A DNA stretch of 64,000 nt, taken from positions 1,211,136-1,275,135 of the forward strand of contig OX638355.1 in NCBI GenBank assembly GCA_951813285.1. The letters are read 5' to 3'. Under the pieces are notes generated by a model. It was not told the origin of the DNA. It saw nothing but the letters and a program-made list of their open reading frames with translations, and did not search any database. Positions 51,641 to 60,592 of this stretch are shown one piece after another. Source of the DNA: Terriglobia bacterium. Lineage in GTDB: Bacteria; Acidobacteriota; Terriglobia; Versatilivoradales; Versatilivoraceae. How positions within the stretch are numbered: the stretch's first letter is position 1; every line of letters starts with the position of its first letter. The position numbers were made by a program, and so were the translations under genes.

Positions 51641-53326
51641 ATGAAGTTGGGATTGATTGGCTTGTTGGGCGTCGCTATAGCGTTGGCCGTCGCCTATTTT
51701 CCGAAAGAATCGGAAGAACCATTGGAAACTGAAATGAGTTGGAAGGCTTCAGGTCGGGTCGGGGCGGTGGCCGCCGGCGACAGCCGCGCCGTGGCCGCCG
51801 GGATCGAGATTCTCAGTGACGGCGGCAACGCCGCCGATGCCGCGGTGGCCGTCATCCTGGCGCTCAGCGTGACCGATTACGGGCAATATTGCATCGGTGG
51901 AGAGGTCCCGTTTCTCATTTACGACACCCGGCGTGAAGCCGTGGAGGTGCTCTCGGGTCAGGGAGCGGCCCCCAAGCTGGCGACGCTGGAGCATTTCAGC
52001 AAGATCGGCGGGATCCCCCAGGGAGGGGACCCCAACAACCTCCAGTCCGCGGCGGTCCCGGCGGTCATCGACTTGTGCGTGACCGCGCTGGAGCGTTACG
52101 GCACCCGAACCTTCGCCCAGGCTGCCCGCCCGGTGCTGGAGATCCTGGACGCCGGCGAGGAATCCTGGCACCCGAAGCTGGCCGGAACCCTGCGGCGCCT
52201 GATCGAGGCCGAGAACCAGGCCGAGGGCGGACGGATGCAGGGGCTGCGCGCCGTTTCCGACCGCTTCTACCGGGGAGATATTGCCGAGGAGCTGGACGCC
52301 TGGTACCGGAAACATGGCGGACTGCTGCGGAAGGAGGATCTGGCCGCCCACCGGACCTGGGTGGAGGAGCCGGTCACGGTTGACTATCGCGGCTATACCG
52401 TCTGCAAGGCCGGGGTCTGGACCCAGGGCCCCTATCTCTCCCAAACCCTGCGATTGCTGGAGGGTTACGACCTGCGGCAACTAGGTCACTTGTCCGCCGA
52501 CTACATTCATGTCGTCACCGAGGCCATGAAGCTGGCCCTGGCCGACCGTGATCTCTACTACGGAGATCCGCGTTTTGTGGAGGTGCCTCTGGCCAACCTC
52601 TTGTCCGACCGGTACACGCTACTGCGCCGTCCGCTGATCGACCTCGGGAAGGCCTCGCTCGAGGTCCGTCCGGGAGATCCCCATGGCATGCGCCCGGTCC
52701 AGGTGTCTCGCAAGCAGGCTCCGCGGAGTGTTGGACGGTCCAGCGATACCACCACCTGCGTGGTGGCCGACCGCTGGGGCAACGTGGTGGCGGCCACGCC
52801 CAGCGGGTGGGGCAGCCAGGTGGATGAGGGCGGAAGCACCGGTGTCACCCACGGGACCCGCCTGGTCAGCCTGAACACCTGGGAGGGCCACCCCAACGTG
52901 GTGGCTCCCGGCAAACGGCCTCGAATCACCCTGACGCCCACCATCGTCCTCAAGCAGGGCAAGCCGGTCATCGCCATCAGCGTGGCCGGGGGCGATCATC
53001 AGGACCAGGTGAGCCTGCAACTGCTGCTGGATGCCGTCGAGTTCGGGATGAAGCCGGCTCAGGCCGTCACCGTCCCCCGTTTCGCCACCGCCCATCACAC
53101 GGGCTCCTTCAGCCAGCCTCCTCCCCAATTGGGAAGCCTGAGCCTCTATGAGGGCACCGACAAGGGGGTGGCCGACGAGCTCAAGGGCCGCGGACACAGC
53201 CTGCAGTTCGTGGAGCGGGTGGCCAGTCCGGTCATGCTTCAGGTAGATCCTGAGGATGGAACGGTTCTGGTGGCCGGCGATCCCAAGGCGGGCCGCCACG
53301 CCGCGGCGCTAGAGAGTGGAGAGTGA
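51641..53326 (+). CDS. ggt: gamma-glutamyltranspeptidase family hydrolase
   Basis: A 561-residue Ntn-hydrolase of the GGT family, cleaving gamma-glutamyl amides such as glutathione. A short N-terminal membrane/signal segment (LIGLLGVAIALAVAYF) points to the periplasm. The large-subunit start has GDSRAVAAGIEILSDGGNAADAAVAVILAL. The autoprocessing threonine is probably Thr370 in SSDTTTCVVADRWGNVVA. The small subunit contains GSQVDEGG and SVAGGDHQDQVSLQ. The TTxC context differs from the classical DTTH, so it may be a glutaryl- or acyl-amidase relative. Its last codons lie in a heptanucleotide repeat. Confidence 0.88.
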   Translation: MKLGLIGLLGVAIALAVAYFPKESEEPLETEMSWKASGRVGAVAAGDSRAVAAGIEILSDGGNAADAAVAVILALSVTDYGQYCIGGEVPFLIYDTRREAVEVLSGQGAAPKLATLEHFSKIGGIPQGGDPNNLQSAAVPAVIDLCVTALERYGTRTFAQAARPVLEILDAGEESWHPKLAGTLRRLIEAENQAEGGRMQGLRAVSDRFYRGDIAEELDAWYRKHGGLLRKEDLAAHRTWVEEPVTVDYRGYTVCKAGVWTQGPYLSQTLRLLEGYDLRQLGHLSADYIHVVTEAMKLALADRDLYYGDPRFVEVPLANLLSDRYTLLRRPLIDLGKASLEVRPGDPHGMRPVQVSRKQAPRSVGRSSDTTTCVVADRWGNVVAATPSGWGSQVDEGGSTGVTHGTRLVSLNTWEGHPNVVAPGKRPRITLTPTIVLKQGKPVIAISVAGGDHQDQVSLQLLLDAVEFGMKPAQAVTVPRFATAHHTGSFSQPPPQLGSLSLYEGTDKGVADELKGRGHSLQFVERVASPVMLQVDPEDGTVLVAGDPKAGRHAAALESGE

Positions 53327-53353
53327 AGAGTGGAGAGTGGAGAATGATGAGTG
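53312..53353. repeat. heptanucleotide tandem repeat (GAGAGTG)x6
   Basis: Six units: GAGAGTG, GAGAGTG, AAGAGTG, GAGAGTG, GAGAATG, ATGAGTG. The TGA of ggt and the ATG of the DUF2141 gene both fall inside this tract, so unit-number changes would alter the ggt C-terminus and the spacing or start of the next gene. Confidence 0.8.
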
Positions 53354-53814
53354 ACCGGTGGAAAGTTGCGAGGCGCTTCATGCTCCTTTCAGTGGTCCTT
53401 GCGCCGCTGGTTTTGTTCAGCGCAAGTCCCTTGCTTGCGGGTTCCAGGGTGGCTGTCACCGTCAACAAGGTCAGGCCTGGAAAGGGAATGTTGCACATTA
53501 CGCTGGTCAACAAGGCACAGTTTCTGATGCGGAAGAAGTTGAAGAAGCCCTTGCAGAAAGGCATCGTCAAGCCTCTGGGCAAGTCGGTTCAGTATGAGTT
53601 CAAGGATGTGGCCCCGGGTGATTACGCTGTTCAGGTGCTGCAGGACTTCGACGAAGACGGATATATGACCGACAACTGGCTGGGTCTTCCGAAGGAGCCC
53701 TGGGGGATGTCCAACAACCCGCCCATCGGCTTGGGCGGTCCGAAATGGGAGCGCGCCAAGTTCACCGTCACCGACAACTCCGAGGTGGTGACGGTCAGCC
53801 TCGACTTGAGGTAG
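53344..53814 (+). CDS. DUF2141 secreted protein
   Basis: A 156-residue protein with an N-terminal signal peptide (RRFMLLSVVLAPLVLFSASPLLAG) and a DUF2141 domain: VAVTVNKVRPGKGMLHITLVNKAQFL, VAPGDYAVQVLQDFDEDGYMTDNWLGLPKEPWGMSNNP is the family signature. Function is unknown; these are exported, often outer-membrane-associated. The start is ATG at 53,344 or 53,347; it follows ggt by 17 bp. Confidence 0.82.
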   Translation: MMSDRWKVARRFMLLSVVLAPLVLFSASPLLAGSRVAVTVNKVRPGKGMLHITLVNKAQFLMRKKLKKPLQKGIVKPLGKSVQYEFKDVAPGDYAVQVLQDFDEDGYMTDNWLGLPKEPWGMSNNPPIGLGGPKWERAKFTVTDNSEVVTVSLDLR

Positions 53815-53847
53815 TTTGAGAAAGCGAGGGTGCAACCCCTCTGCCAA

Positions 53848-54972
53848 TCAGAGGGATCGACCCGGCCCAAAGGGGTTGGGGGCCGCGCCGGGAGACTTTT
53901 GCAGGACCAGGCTGGCGGCCAGAAGCCCCACCGAGTAGCTGGTGGCCACGCCGTGCCCCGCCAGCCCCGCCAGCCAGAAGAACCCCTCCACCGACGAGTC
54001 CCATCCCACCACGAATCGACCGTCGGGCGCCAGGGTTCTGAGTCCGGCCCAGGATCGCCGGATGGGAAGATCGGAAAGCCCGGGATAATGGCGGGTCACT
54101 TTGTCGGCCAGCATCTGCAGGGCGGCCGGATCGTCCGCCGCCGTCCCGGGTTCCTGAGCTTCCTCATCGCAAGGGCAGAGGAGAAGGCCCCCCGATTCGG
54201 GGCGAAAGTAGAGTTCCTGGCTGAGGTCCCAGACAATGGGCCAGCGGGGATCGACCCGGTCAAGCGGCTTGGTCACGAACAGATGGCGGCGATAGGGGAC
54301 TAGCGGAACCGTGGAGGCCCCGGCCAATTGACCGATCCGTCGGGCCCAGGCTCCGGCCGCATTGACCACGACATCGGCCGCTATTTCTTCGGATTCCGTT
54401 TGGACGGCGCAAATCTTGCCCTGGCGGACCACAACCCGGCGCAGGGCGCTTGAGGTCCTCAACCGGGCACCGGCCGAGGCTGCCGCCTTCAGATAACCGT
54501 GCAGCAGGCCGTGGATATCGACCACGCCGTCGGTGGGGCACCACAAGCCACCTTCTGCCGGAGAACCCTCCAGGATCGGCACGGCCTCGACAATGCGTTC
54601 AATGGGCCACCACTCCGCCGGCACCCCCCGTTCGCGGCTGCGGGCGCCGTCCTGCTTCAGCCTGGCTGAATCCTTGGCCGAGGCCAGCAAGAAGGAGCCA
54701 TTCTGTTCGAAGCGGGTTTCCAGGGGCCAATCCGGGGGCAGGTGGCGAAGGAAGGCCGCTCCTCCCCGGGCCAGGGCGGCGACGGACTCATGGGGAACCA
54801 CCTGGCGGACCATGGCCGCGTTTCTTCCCGAGGCGTGCATCCCGGCAACGTCCTCCTGTTCCAGGATGGTGACCCGTTCCATCCCCATGCGGGTCAGGTG
54901 AAAGGCCGTGGCCGCTCCGGCGAACCCGGCTCCGACCACCACGATGGACGGTTGATGATTGCTCGAAATCAT
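53848..54972 (-). CDS. FAD-dependent oxidoreductase (DAO family)
   Basis: A 374-residue flavoprotein of the glycine/sarcosine/amino-acid oxidase type. The dinucleotide-binding motif VVVGAGFAGAATAFHLTRMG is at about residues 11-30. The substrate-domain region has DGVVDIHGLLHGYLKAAASAGARL, and the C-terminal FAD segment is WAGLRTLAPDGRFVVGWDSSVEGFFWLAGLAGHGVATSYSVG. It likely oxidises an amine or hydroxy acid. It is divergent from the isomerase-like gene; linkage is not clear. Confidence 0.85.
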   Translation of the reverse strand: MISSNHQPSIVVVGAGFAGAATAFHLTRMGMERVTILEQEDVAGMHASGRNAAMVRQVVPHESVAALARGGAAFLRHLPPDWPLETRFEQNGSFLLASAKDSARLKQDGARSRERGVPAEWWPIERIVEAVPILEGSPAEGGLWCPTDGVVDIHGLLHGYLKAAASAGARLRTSSALRRVVVRQGKICAVQTESEEIAADVVVNAAGAWARRIGQLAGASTVPLVPYRRHLFVTKPLDRVDPRWPIVWDLSQELYFRPESGGLLLCPCDEEAQEPGTAADDPAALQMLADKVTRHYPGLSDLPIRRSWAGLRTLAPDGRFVVGWDSSVEGFFWLAGLAGHGVATSYSVGLLAASLVLQKSPGAAPNPFGPGRSL

Positions 54973-55115
54973 GATCCGGGGAGAAATCGATGTACGGGAA
55001 TCGCGTCCCTACCGAGCGGCTGCCAACGACAGGGAAGCGAGTGTTCCTTGCCGCCGGCCGTCCGCTCCTGAGATAATGCAGCTCCCGCTAACGCGCTTGC
55101 GAAAGGAACCCTGCC

Positions 55116-55991
55116 ATGAAATTCGCCATGCACAACTGGATGCGCCAGGAACCCATTGAAACCACCATTGAGCGTCTCCACCGCCTCGGTTATGACGGAA
55201 TCGAGATCAGCGGAGAACCGACCCAATATGATACAAGCCACGTCGCCGGATTGCTGGAAAAGTACCAGTTGGCCTGCTGGGGCTCACACAGCATCATGAT
55301 GCCGGGGCGGGACCTGGTGTCCGAGGAGGCGTCGGTTCGGGACGAAACGGTGCAATACATGCAGGCCTGCGTGCGCATGGTTCATGAGCTCGGAGGATCG
55401 ATTTTCGTAATCTTCCCCAGCGAGTGCAACCGGCTCGCCCGGGTGGCCGGCCCCGACCAGGAATGGCGCTGGGGGATCGAGGGAGTCCGCCGGATTGCCG
55501 AATATGCGGCCGAGCGCGGTATTCGCGTGGGCATCGAGGCGCTGAACCGGTTCGAGACCCATTTCATCAACCGCCACGATCAAGCCCTGGCCTTGGCCGA
55601 CGAGGCGGGGCCGGAAGTGGGCGTGGCGCTGGATGCCTTTCACATGAACATCGAGGAGGTCGATCCCCTGCAGGCCATACGCAACGTGGGCTCGCGCCTG
55701 ATCGACTTCCACGTGGCCGATAACAACCGGCGGCCGCCGGGACAGGGAAGCTACGACTGGAAAGCGGTGATTCGGACCCTGCGCGAAGTAGGGTACGACG
55801 CCTACCTCACCCAGGAGTTTGTCAATCCCATCGATCGAACCCCCCTTGGAGTCCGGAAGGACACCGGTTCGGGAGAGGTCTCGGCCGACATGCTGAAATT
55901 CCTGCAGGACCACGGATCGGGCGTGCTCGGCGCCGAGGAGTACGACGAATCGGTCCGGCAAGGCATTACCTACCTGAAGACGCTCGTGTGA
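55116..55991 (+). CDS. sugar phosphate isomerase/epimerase-like TIM barrel protein
   Basis: A 291-residue protein of the AP endonuclease family 2 (xylose isomerase-like TIM barrel). Recognisable segments are LHRLGYDGIEISGEP at the N-terminus, GIEALNRFETHFINR with the metal-binding glutamate, ALDAFHMNIEEV, and VADNNRRPPGQGSYDWKAVIRTLREVGYDAYLTQEFV with the histidine/glutamate metal ligands. Related enzymes epimerise D-tagatose/psicose or related sugars. The substrate is unknown. Flanked by catabolic genes. Confidence 0.85.
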   Translation: MKFAMHNWMRQEPIETTIERLHRLGYDGIEISGEPTQYDTSHVAGLLEKYQLACWGSHSIMMPGRDLVSEEASVRDETVQYMQACVRMVHELGGSIFVIFPSECNRLARVAGPDQEWRWGIEGVRRIAEYAAERGIRVGIEALNRFETHFINRHDQALALADEAGPEVGVALDAFHMNIEEVDPLQAIRNVGSRLIDFHVADNNRRPPGQGSYDWKAVIRTLREVGYDAYLTQEFVNPIDRTPLGVRKDTGSGEVSADMLKFLQDHGSGVLGAEEYDESVRQGITYLKTLV

Positions 55992-56001
55992 AGACCGCCT
56001 G

Positions 56002-56424
56002 TCAGACGTGCAGAACGATCCATTGGCGTTCCACCGTCACCGGGAAGGTCTCCACCCTGGGCTCATTCTCCGCCTGGGACCCTGAACAGGCGGGTTCCAC
56101 CGTCACCGGATAGACCTTCAGCTTCACCCGCTCGGGCTTGAAGACCGACTTGCCGGTTGTCAAATCGAACTCCCACCCGTGCCAGGGGCAGCGGATGATC
56201 CGGCCTTCGAGGCCGTAGCGGAACTCTCCGACCGGGGAGGGCAGCATGGTGCCGGTCACCTGCCCCAGGCAGAGGGGACCTCTCTGGTGGGGACAGAGGT
56301 TCAGCAGCGCATGGTAGCTGCCCCCGACGTTGAAGACGCCGATGGAACGGCCGTCGGCATCCACGATCTTTCGCTCTCCCGGCTGCAGCTCCTCGGTGGT
56401 GCACACCCTGTACCGCTTAGCCAT
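56002..56424 (-). CDS. Rieske [2Fe-2S] ferredoxin-like protein
   Basis: A 140-residue Rieske protein. The cluster ligands are C-x-H in LCPHQRGPLCL and C-x2-H in CPWHGWEFDL. The length fits a ferredoxin component or a stand-alone Rieske protein. Its ATG lies 8 bp before the end of the amidohydrolase gene upstream, so the two are translationally coupled. Electron donation to an oxygenase would be typical, but no oxygenase large subunit is in the window. Confidence 0.88.
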   Translation of the reverse strand: MAKRYRVCTTEELQPGERKIVDADGRSIGVFNVGGSYHALLNLCPHQRGPLCLGQVTGTMLPSPVGEFRYGLEGRIIRCPWHGWEFDLTTGKSVFKPERVKLKVYPVTVEPACSGSQAENEPRVETFPVTVERQWIVLHV

Positions 56425-57562
56425 TCCTTCGCTCCTCGCCCTCCGGGGCTTGGATGTCCAGGCCGTAGAGTTCCTGGGCGTTGCGCCAGAAAATGCGTTC
56501 CCCCAGCTCTTTCGGGACCTTGGGAAAGGCCGCGAACGGAGAATCGAAGTCCCAGTGGGGATAGTCGCTGGCGAACATCAGGACCCGGTCGGCTCGCATC
56601 ATCTCGAACAGTTCCAGCAACTGTGAAGTCTTGGGTGGCTCTTCGATGGGCTGGCTGGTAAAGCGCACGTGGTCGAGAATGGTCTCGCTGGGCAGGCGCT
56701 TCAACCAGGGGGTTTGAATCCGCAGAGCCTTGTAGTTCTTGTCGAAGCGCCACATCAAATGGGGGACCCAGCCGAAGCCGCCTTCGATGCAGACGAATTT
56801 GAGCTTGGGAAACTTGTCGAATACCCCCTCCGAGACCAGGCTGACCAGTTGGGCCATGTAGCTCTGACTGATGTTGGTGTGTTTTTCGAAATAGCTGGAC
56901 GGGTATCCGGCGGAGCTGGGGGGTCCGGAGATCCCCGATCCCTCGTGGCCGGGATGTATCGCCAGCGGCAGGTTGCATTCCTGAGCGGCCTCGTAGACGG
57001 GATGGTAGAAGGGGTTCCCGTAGGGGATGCGCGAGGCCGAGGTCATGATCGTCTGCTTGATGCGCGGGTGCCCGCCCAGTCGGCGGATTTCCCGGGCCGC
57101 CGCGGCCGGGTTCTGGGGTGCGATCACCAGGGAGCCGAACAAGCGCGGGTCCTCGCCGAGCCAGGTCTCGATCAACCAGTCGTTGTAGGCCCGAGCCATC
57201 ACCGGGGCATAGTAGTAGTCGGCCGAGGTGCCGATTCCCACGATCTCGGCGCCCGTCAGGATGGCGTAGTCGAGGTCGTAGGCGTCCAGCAGTTGCTTGC
57301 GCAGCGTCTGGTAGCAGGAGCCGGGAGGCCCGCCCCTGGGGGGAAAGGCATCGCGCCGCAGTACCCCGATCGGATTGGCGTAACCGGTGCCGGCCGTGTC
57401 CGGAATGGGGAATCCGCGCTCGCGCATTCCGGCGGGCAGATAAGGCTTGAGATCGTCCCAGGAACGGGGCTGGGTGTGAACGTCGGTGTCGATCAGGGGC
57501 AGGCGTCGGTCTCGCTTCCTGCCGGCCTTTCTTGTGGGATTGGCGCTCCCTTGCTGGCCCAT
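56417..57562 (-). CDS. metal-dependent amidohydrolase (ACMSD-like)
   Basis: A 381-residue protein of the amidohydrolase 2 family, which includes ACMS decarboxylase and related hydrolases or decarboxylases. It has LIDTDVHTQPRSWDDLKPYLP (metal-binding D-x-H), the HPGHEGSG metal-site region, ICIEGG-like FVCIEGGFGWVPHLMWRFD, and the C-terminal MFASDYPHWD with the catalytic aspartate. ATG at 57,562 follows GGAGAG; the open frame upstream is not family-like. It is coupled to the Rieske gene, a pairing suited to catabolism of an aromatic or natural product; the substrate is unknown. Confidence 0.85.
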   Translation of the reverse strand: MGQQGSANPTRKAGRKRDRRLPLIDTDVHTQPRSWDDLKPYLPAGMRERGFPIPDTAGTGYANPIGVLRRDAFPPRGGPPGSCYQTLRKQLLDAYDLDYAILTGAEIVGIGTSADYYYAPVMARAYNDWLIETWLGEDPRLFGSLVIAPQNPAAAAREIRRLGGHPRIKQTIMTSASRIPYGNPFYHPVYEAAQECNLPLAIHPGHEGSGISGPPSSAGYPSSYFEKHTNISQSYMAQLVSLVSEGVFDKFPKLKFVCIEGGFGWVPHLMWRFDKNYKALRIQTPWLKRLPSETILDHVRFTSQPIEEPPKTSQLLELFEMMRADRVLMFASDYPHWDFDSPFAAFPKVPKELGERIFWRNAQELYGLDIQAPEGEERRNG

Positions 57563-57749
57563 GGTCTCTCCGGCGGTTCTCAAACGATGGGAACCTTGCG
57601 ACGCATGGAGCGAACGCTGTCGCTCATGTCCGGTCCCGTGAAACTGTACCGTTTCCGGCATTTTCTCCCGATCCGGACCCAAAAGACAACGGGTTCCCGT
57701 ATCCGGCGGGACTTGCCTTGCCTGATACAAAGGAAAAAAGACAAGGGAA

Positions 57750-59177
57750 AAAAGAGCTATCCACGAAGACACACTAAGAACGACGAAGGGCCACTAAGGC
57801 GTTGAGGTGAACCGCGACCGGATACCAAGGTTAGGAAGGGATGATCGTTTTCTGATTGTTTCACTCTTGTATGGTCCGCCCGGCAGAACGGGGGCGACAC
57901 TTGTCTGAGATCGAATACCCGGGGAAATTGCTGTCGCCGCCTACGCGGCTCAACTCTTAGAGAGCACGTGGTCCATGGGCTGACGCCCACGGCTAAGTGC
58001 TATCGCCGCCTTGGCGGCTGCCTGGAACCCCGGGCTGACGCCCGGGAGATGATCACTTAAAAAAGCATCCCACGCCCGAGCAGTGTCTTGACTTCGGAGA
58101 GAGCGGCGAAGTCGCAGTTGACCCAGGTCTGGGGAGGAAATCTCTCCTACAGACCTTCCTTAAAAAGCGGCGAAGCCGCGGCAGCACTTAGCCGTGGGCG
58201 TCAGCCCATGGGAAACATCGCCTATGGGTGTCGAGCCGCGTAGGCGGCGGCAGCAAATGCCGGTGAGCCGAAGTGACGCACAAGCCGACGCAAGGATGAG
58301 CCTTTTGCAAAATTCGGCAGCGTGACCTTTGCCGGGGAGGGCCACAAAAGGCACAAGAACACAAAAAGAGCAGAACACTGAAAGGCTGCAAGACGTTGAC
58401 TCCCGAACCCGTCGCACAAGTTCCGCGCTATCTGCATACATCCGGTCAACGCGTCGCCATGGGGATCAACTTCGGATTGCCAAGACTCGGAATCACGAAA
58501 TTCGTTTTGTGACTTTTGTGCTTTTTGTGGTGAACTCCCCTTTTTCACCAAGTCGCACCCGACTATTGGAATAGGCAGAACATCACGATTGCCGGCAAAA
58601 CGACCTGTCCCACTGCCAATATCGCAAGAGGCTCTCTCACATGATCTGCACGGCAGGGCTGCGGCCCGGCAACCCGACACGCTCTCTTGAGGAGCAAGAG
58701 TGAATGGGAGAACGCCCACCCGGGAGCGCGGGCGTCTCGCCCGCATGGGACTTGGCACCATAGTAGCGAACCCTGCAAAGGCCGGTTTGGTGCACGGTTC
58801 GAAGGAATGCCCCTGGATCGCAGGCTGCTTGCACGAATAAGGTTGCGGGCGGGACCCACCCGGGAGCGCGGGCGTCTCGCCCGCATAGGACTTGGCACCA
58901 TAGTAGCGAGCCCTGCAAAGGCGGGTTTGGTGCACTGTTCGAGGGAATGCCCCTGGATCGCAGGCTGCTTGCACGAATAAGGTTGCGGGCGGGACGCCCG
59001 CGCTCCCGGGTGGCTCCCTCCTATGAGGTCGTGATTTCAAGGTCACGATTTCGCAGATGCATTCGGGCGCGGTTGGTCATTGAAGGGGGTCCATCCCTAT
59101 TCGTGTTCATTCGTGTCCATTGGTGGTTCGCCTTCAAAAATGATCGGCAGTTTCACCCTCGAATGATCCGCCCGTCG
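57750..59177 (-). repeat. 1.4-kb composite repeat, copy B (inverted relative to 15.3-16.5 kb)
   Basis: Reverse complement of 15,265-16,536, with the same order of the CCACTAAGGCGTTGAGGTG unit, hairpins of GTGGGCGTCAGCCCATG, CGCCCGAGCAGTGTCTTGAC, CGAGCCGCGTAGGCGGCGGC, the IS-like 19-bp end (58,298-58,316), and CGGGAGCGCGGGCGTCTCGC units. It contains an extra 140-bp tandem unit (58,721-58,860 repeated at 58,861-59,000). No gene is present in it; the long open frames reflect the shared sequence. Confidence 0.85.
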
Positions 59178-59313
59178 TGGGAGGGGGGCGGGGCGGGTAA
59201 CCTCCGGGGGCGGGCGCGGAGTTCGTCAAAAGCCTGACCGATTCCGAGGGAGTCCGGGTATACTCCGGGACGGAAGGCAGCAAACTGCAACCGTTCAACT
59301 GAAAGGGATTTCC

Positions 59314-60114
59314 ATGCGCATACCGGATCTGGTGGCCATCGTCACAGGCGGCGCCGGGGCTGTCGGCGGCGGCATCTCCCGCTGCCTGGCTCGGGAGGGC
59401 GCCCACATCGTGGTCGCCGACATTGCCCTGGAGCCTGCGGAAAAGCGCGCCGAAGAGATCCGCGGGATGGGGCGGCGGTCTCTGGCGGTCAAGGCCGACA
59501 TCACCTTGGAAAAGGACTGTCAGGAGCTGGTCCGGGCATCCTTGAAGGAGTTCGGGCGCATTGACATCCTGGTCAACAACGCCGGCCATTTCGGCGACCG
59601 CCTGGGGTTGCCCTTCACCAATCAGACCGAGGAGGAGTGGGACGACAATTACACCATTAACGTCAAGGGCCCCTTCTTCCTCTGCAAGGCGGTAGCTCCA
59701 CACATGATGGAGCGCCGTTCCGGCAAGATCATCAACATCTCCTCGATCGCCGCCAAGCGCGATCCCCAGATCGTGCCGGCCTACGCCGCCGGCAAGAACG
59801 CCCTGCTCACCCTCACCCGCATCGTGGCCAAGGATCTGGCTCCCTACAACATCAACGTCAACGCCATCTGCCCGGGAATGGTCTGGGGACATTTCTGGAA
59901 GCGCCTGGCGCCCCTGGTGGCGGCCGGAGAACCCTCCTTTACGGGAATGGAGCCCCGCGAGCTGTTTGAAGCCTGGTTCCACAAGAGCACACCCCTGCAG
60001 CGCGAGCAGACACCCGAGGACATCGGCAACCTTGCCGCCTTTCTGGCCTCGAAGGAAGCCCGCAATATCACCGGCCAAACCATTCACGTGGATGGCGGGG
60101 CGGCCATGAACTGA
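59314..60114 (+). CDS. short-chain dehydrogenase/reductase
   Basis: A 266-residue SDR. The NAD(P)-binding TGGAGAVGGGISRCLA is at residues 11-26, NNAG in VNNAGHFGD, the catalytic Ser in INISSIAA, and the Y-x3-K as YAAGK. The C-terminal GQTIHVDGGAAMN is the usual ending. D at the end of beta-2 (VVADIAL) favours NAD(H). The substrate is unknown; it follows the repeat block and is convergent with the DinJ-like gene. Confidence 0.93.
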   Translation: MRIPDLVAIVTGGAGAVGGGISRCLAREGAHIVVADIALEPAEKRAEEIRGMGRRSLAVKADITLEKDCQELVRASLKEFGRIDILVNNAGHFGDRLGLPFTNQTEEEWDDNYTINVKGPFFLCKAVAPHMMERRSGKIINISSIAAKRDPQIVPAYAAGKNALLTLTRIVAKDLAPYNINVNAICPGMVWGHFWKRLAPLVAAGEPSFTGMEPRELFEAWFHKSTPLQREQTPEDIGNLAAFLASKEARNITGQTIHVDGGAAMN

Positions 60115-60190
60115 ACACGTTCACTCCCCAATAAGGGGGTTACTCCTTAAGTCGCGTTTGAACTGCGTGGATCGAACCGGGGTCAGCATG

Positions 60191-60448
60191 TCAGACGCCG
60201 AGATCCTGGAACAGTTCTTCGGCACTTTCGAAGCGTTTGCCCTTACCCTCGTCCAGTTCCTCCATTGCCTTGGCAGTGGAGGCATTCGGCACCTGCACGG
60301 TAAATGGCAGCCGCTTTTCCTCCGCCACTCTCAATAACATCAGACGAATGGCATCGGATACCGACAAGCCCATGGCCTGAAGCGCTTCCGTGGCCCGTGT
60401 TTTGGTGTCGCTATCGATCCGAGCGCGAACAACAGTATCGGCACCCAT
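60191..60448 (-). CDS. RelB/DinJ-type antitoxin (orphan)
   Basis: An 85-residue ribbon-helix-helix antitoxin: MGADTVVRARIDSDTKTRATEALQAMGLSVSDAIRLMLLRVAEEKRLPFTVQVPN matches the RelB/DinJ core. GGAGGA lies 5 bp upstream of the ATG at 60,448. The toxin (RelE/YafQ) usually follows; no such gene is present in the 76 bp before the SDR end. It is therefore an orphan antitoxin. Confidence 0.88.
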   Translation of the reverse strand: MGADTVVRARIDSDTKTRATEALQAMGLSVSDAIRLMLLRVAEEKRLPFTVQVPNASTAKAMEELDEGKGKRFESAEELFQDLGV

Positions 60449-60592
60449 ATGGATTCCTCCCAATTTGTAGTCCTATTGTAGCTACAATAGCTTATTACAA
60501 CAAGTTCCTTCGATAACTGAGCCGGCAGCACTTGGCCGTGGGCGGAAGCCGGGCGCGCTCCGGGCGCCAGCCCGGAGCGCGCCATTGGGACC

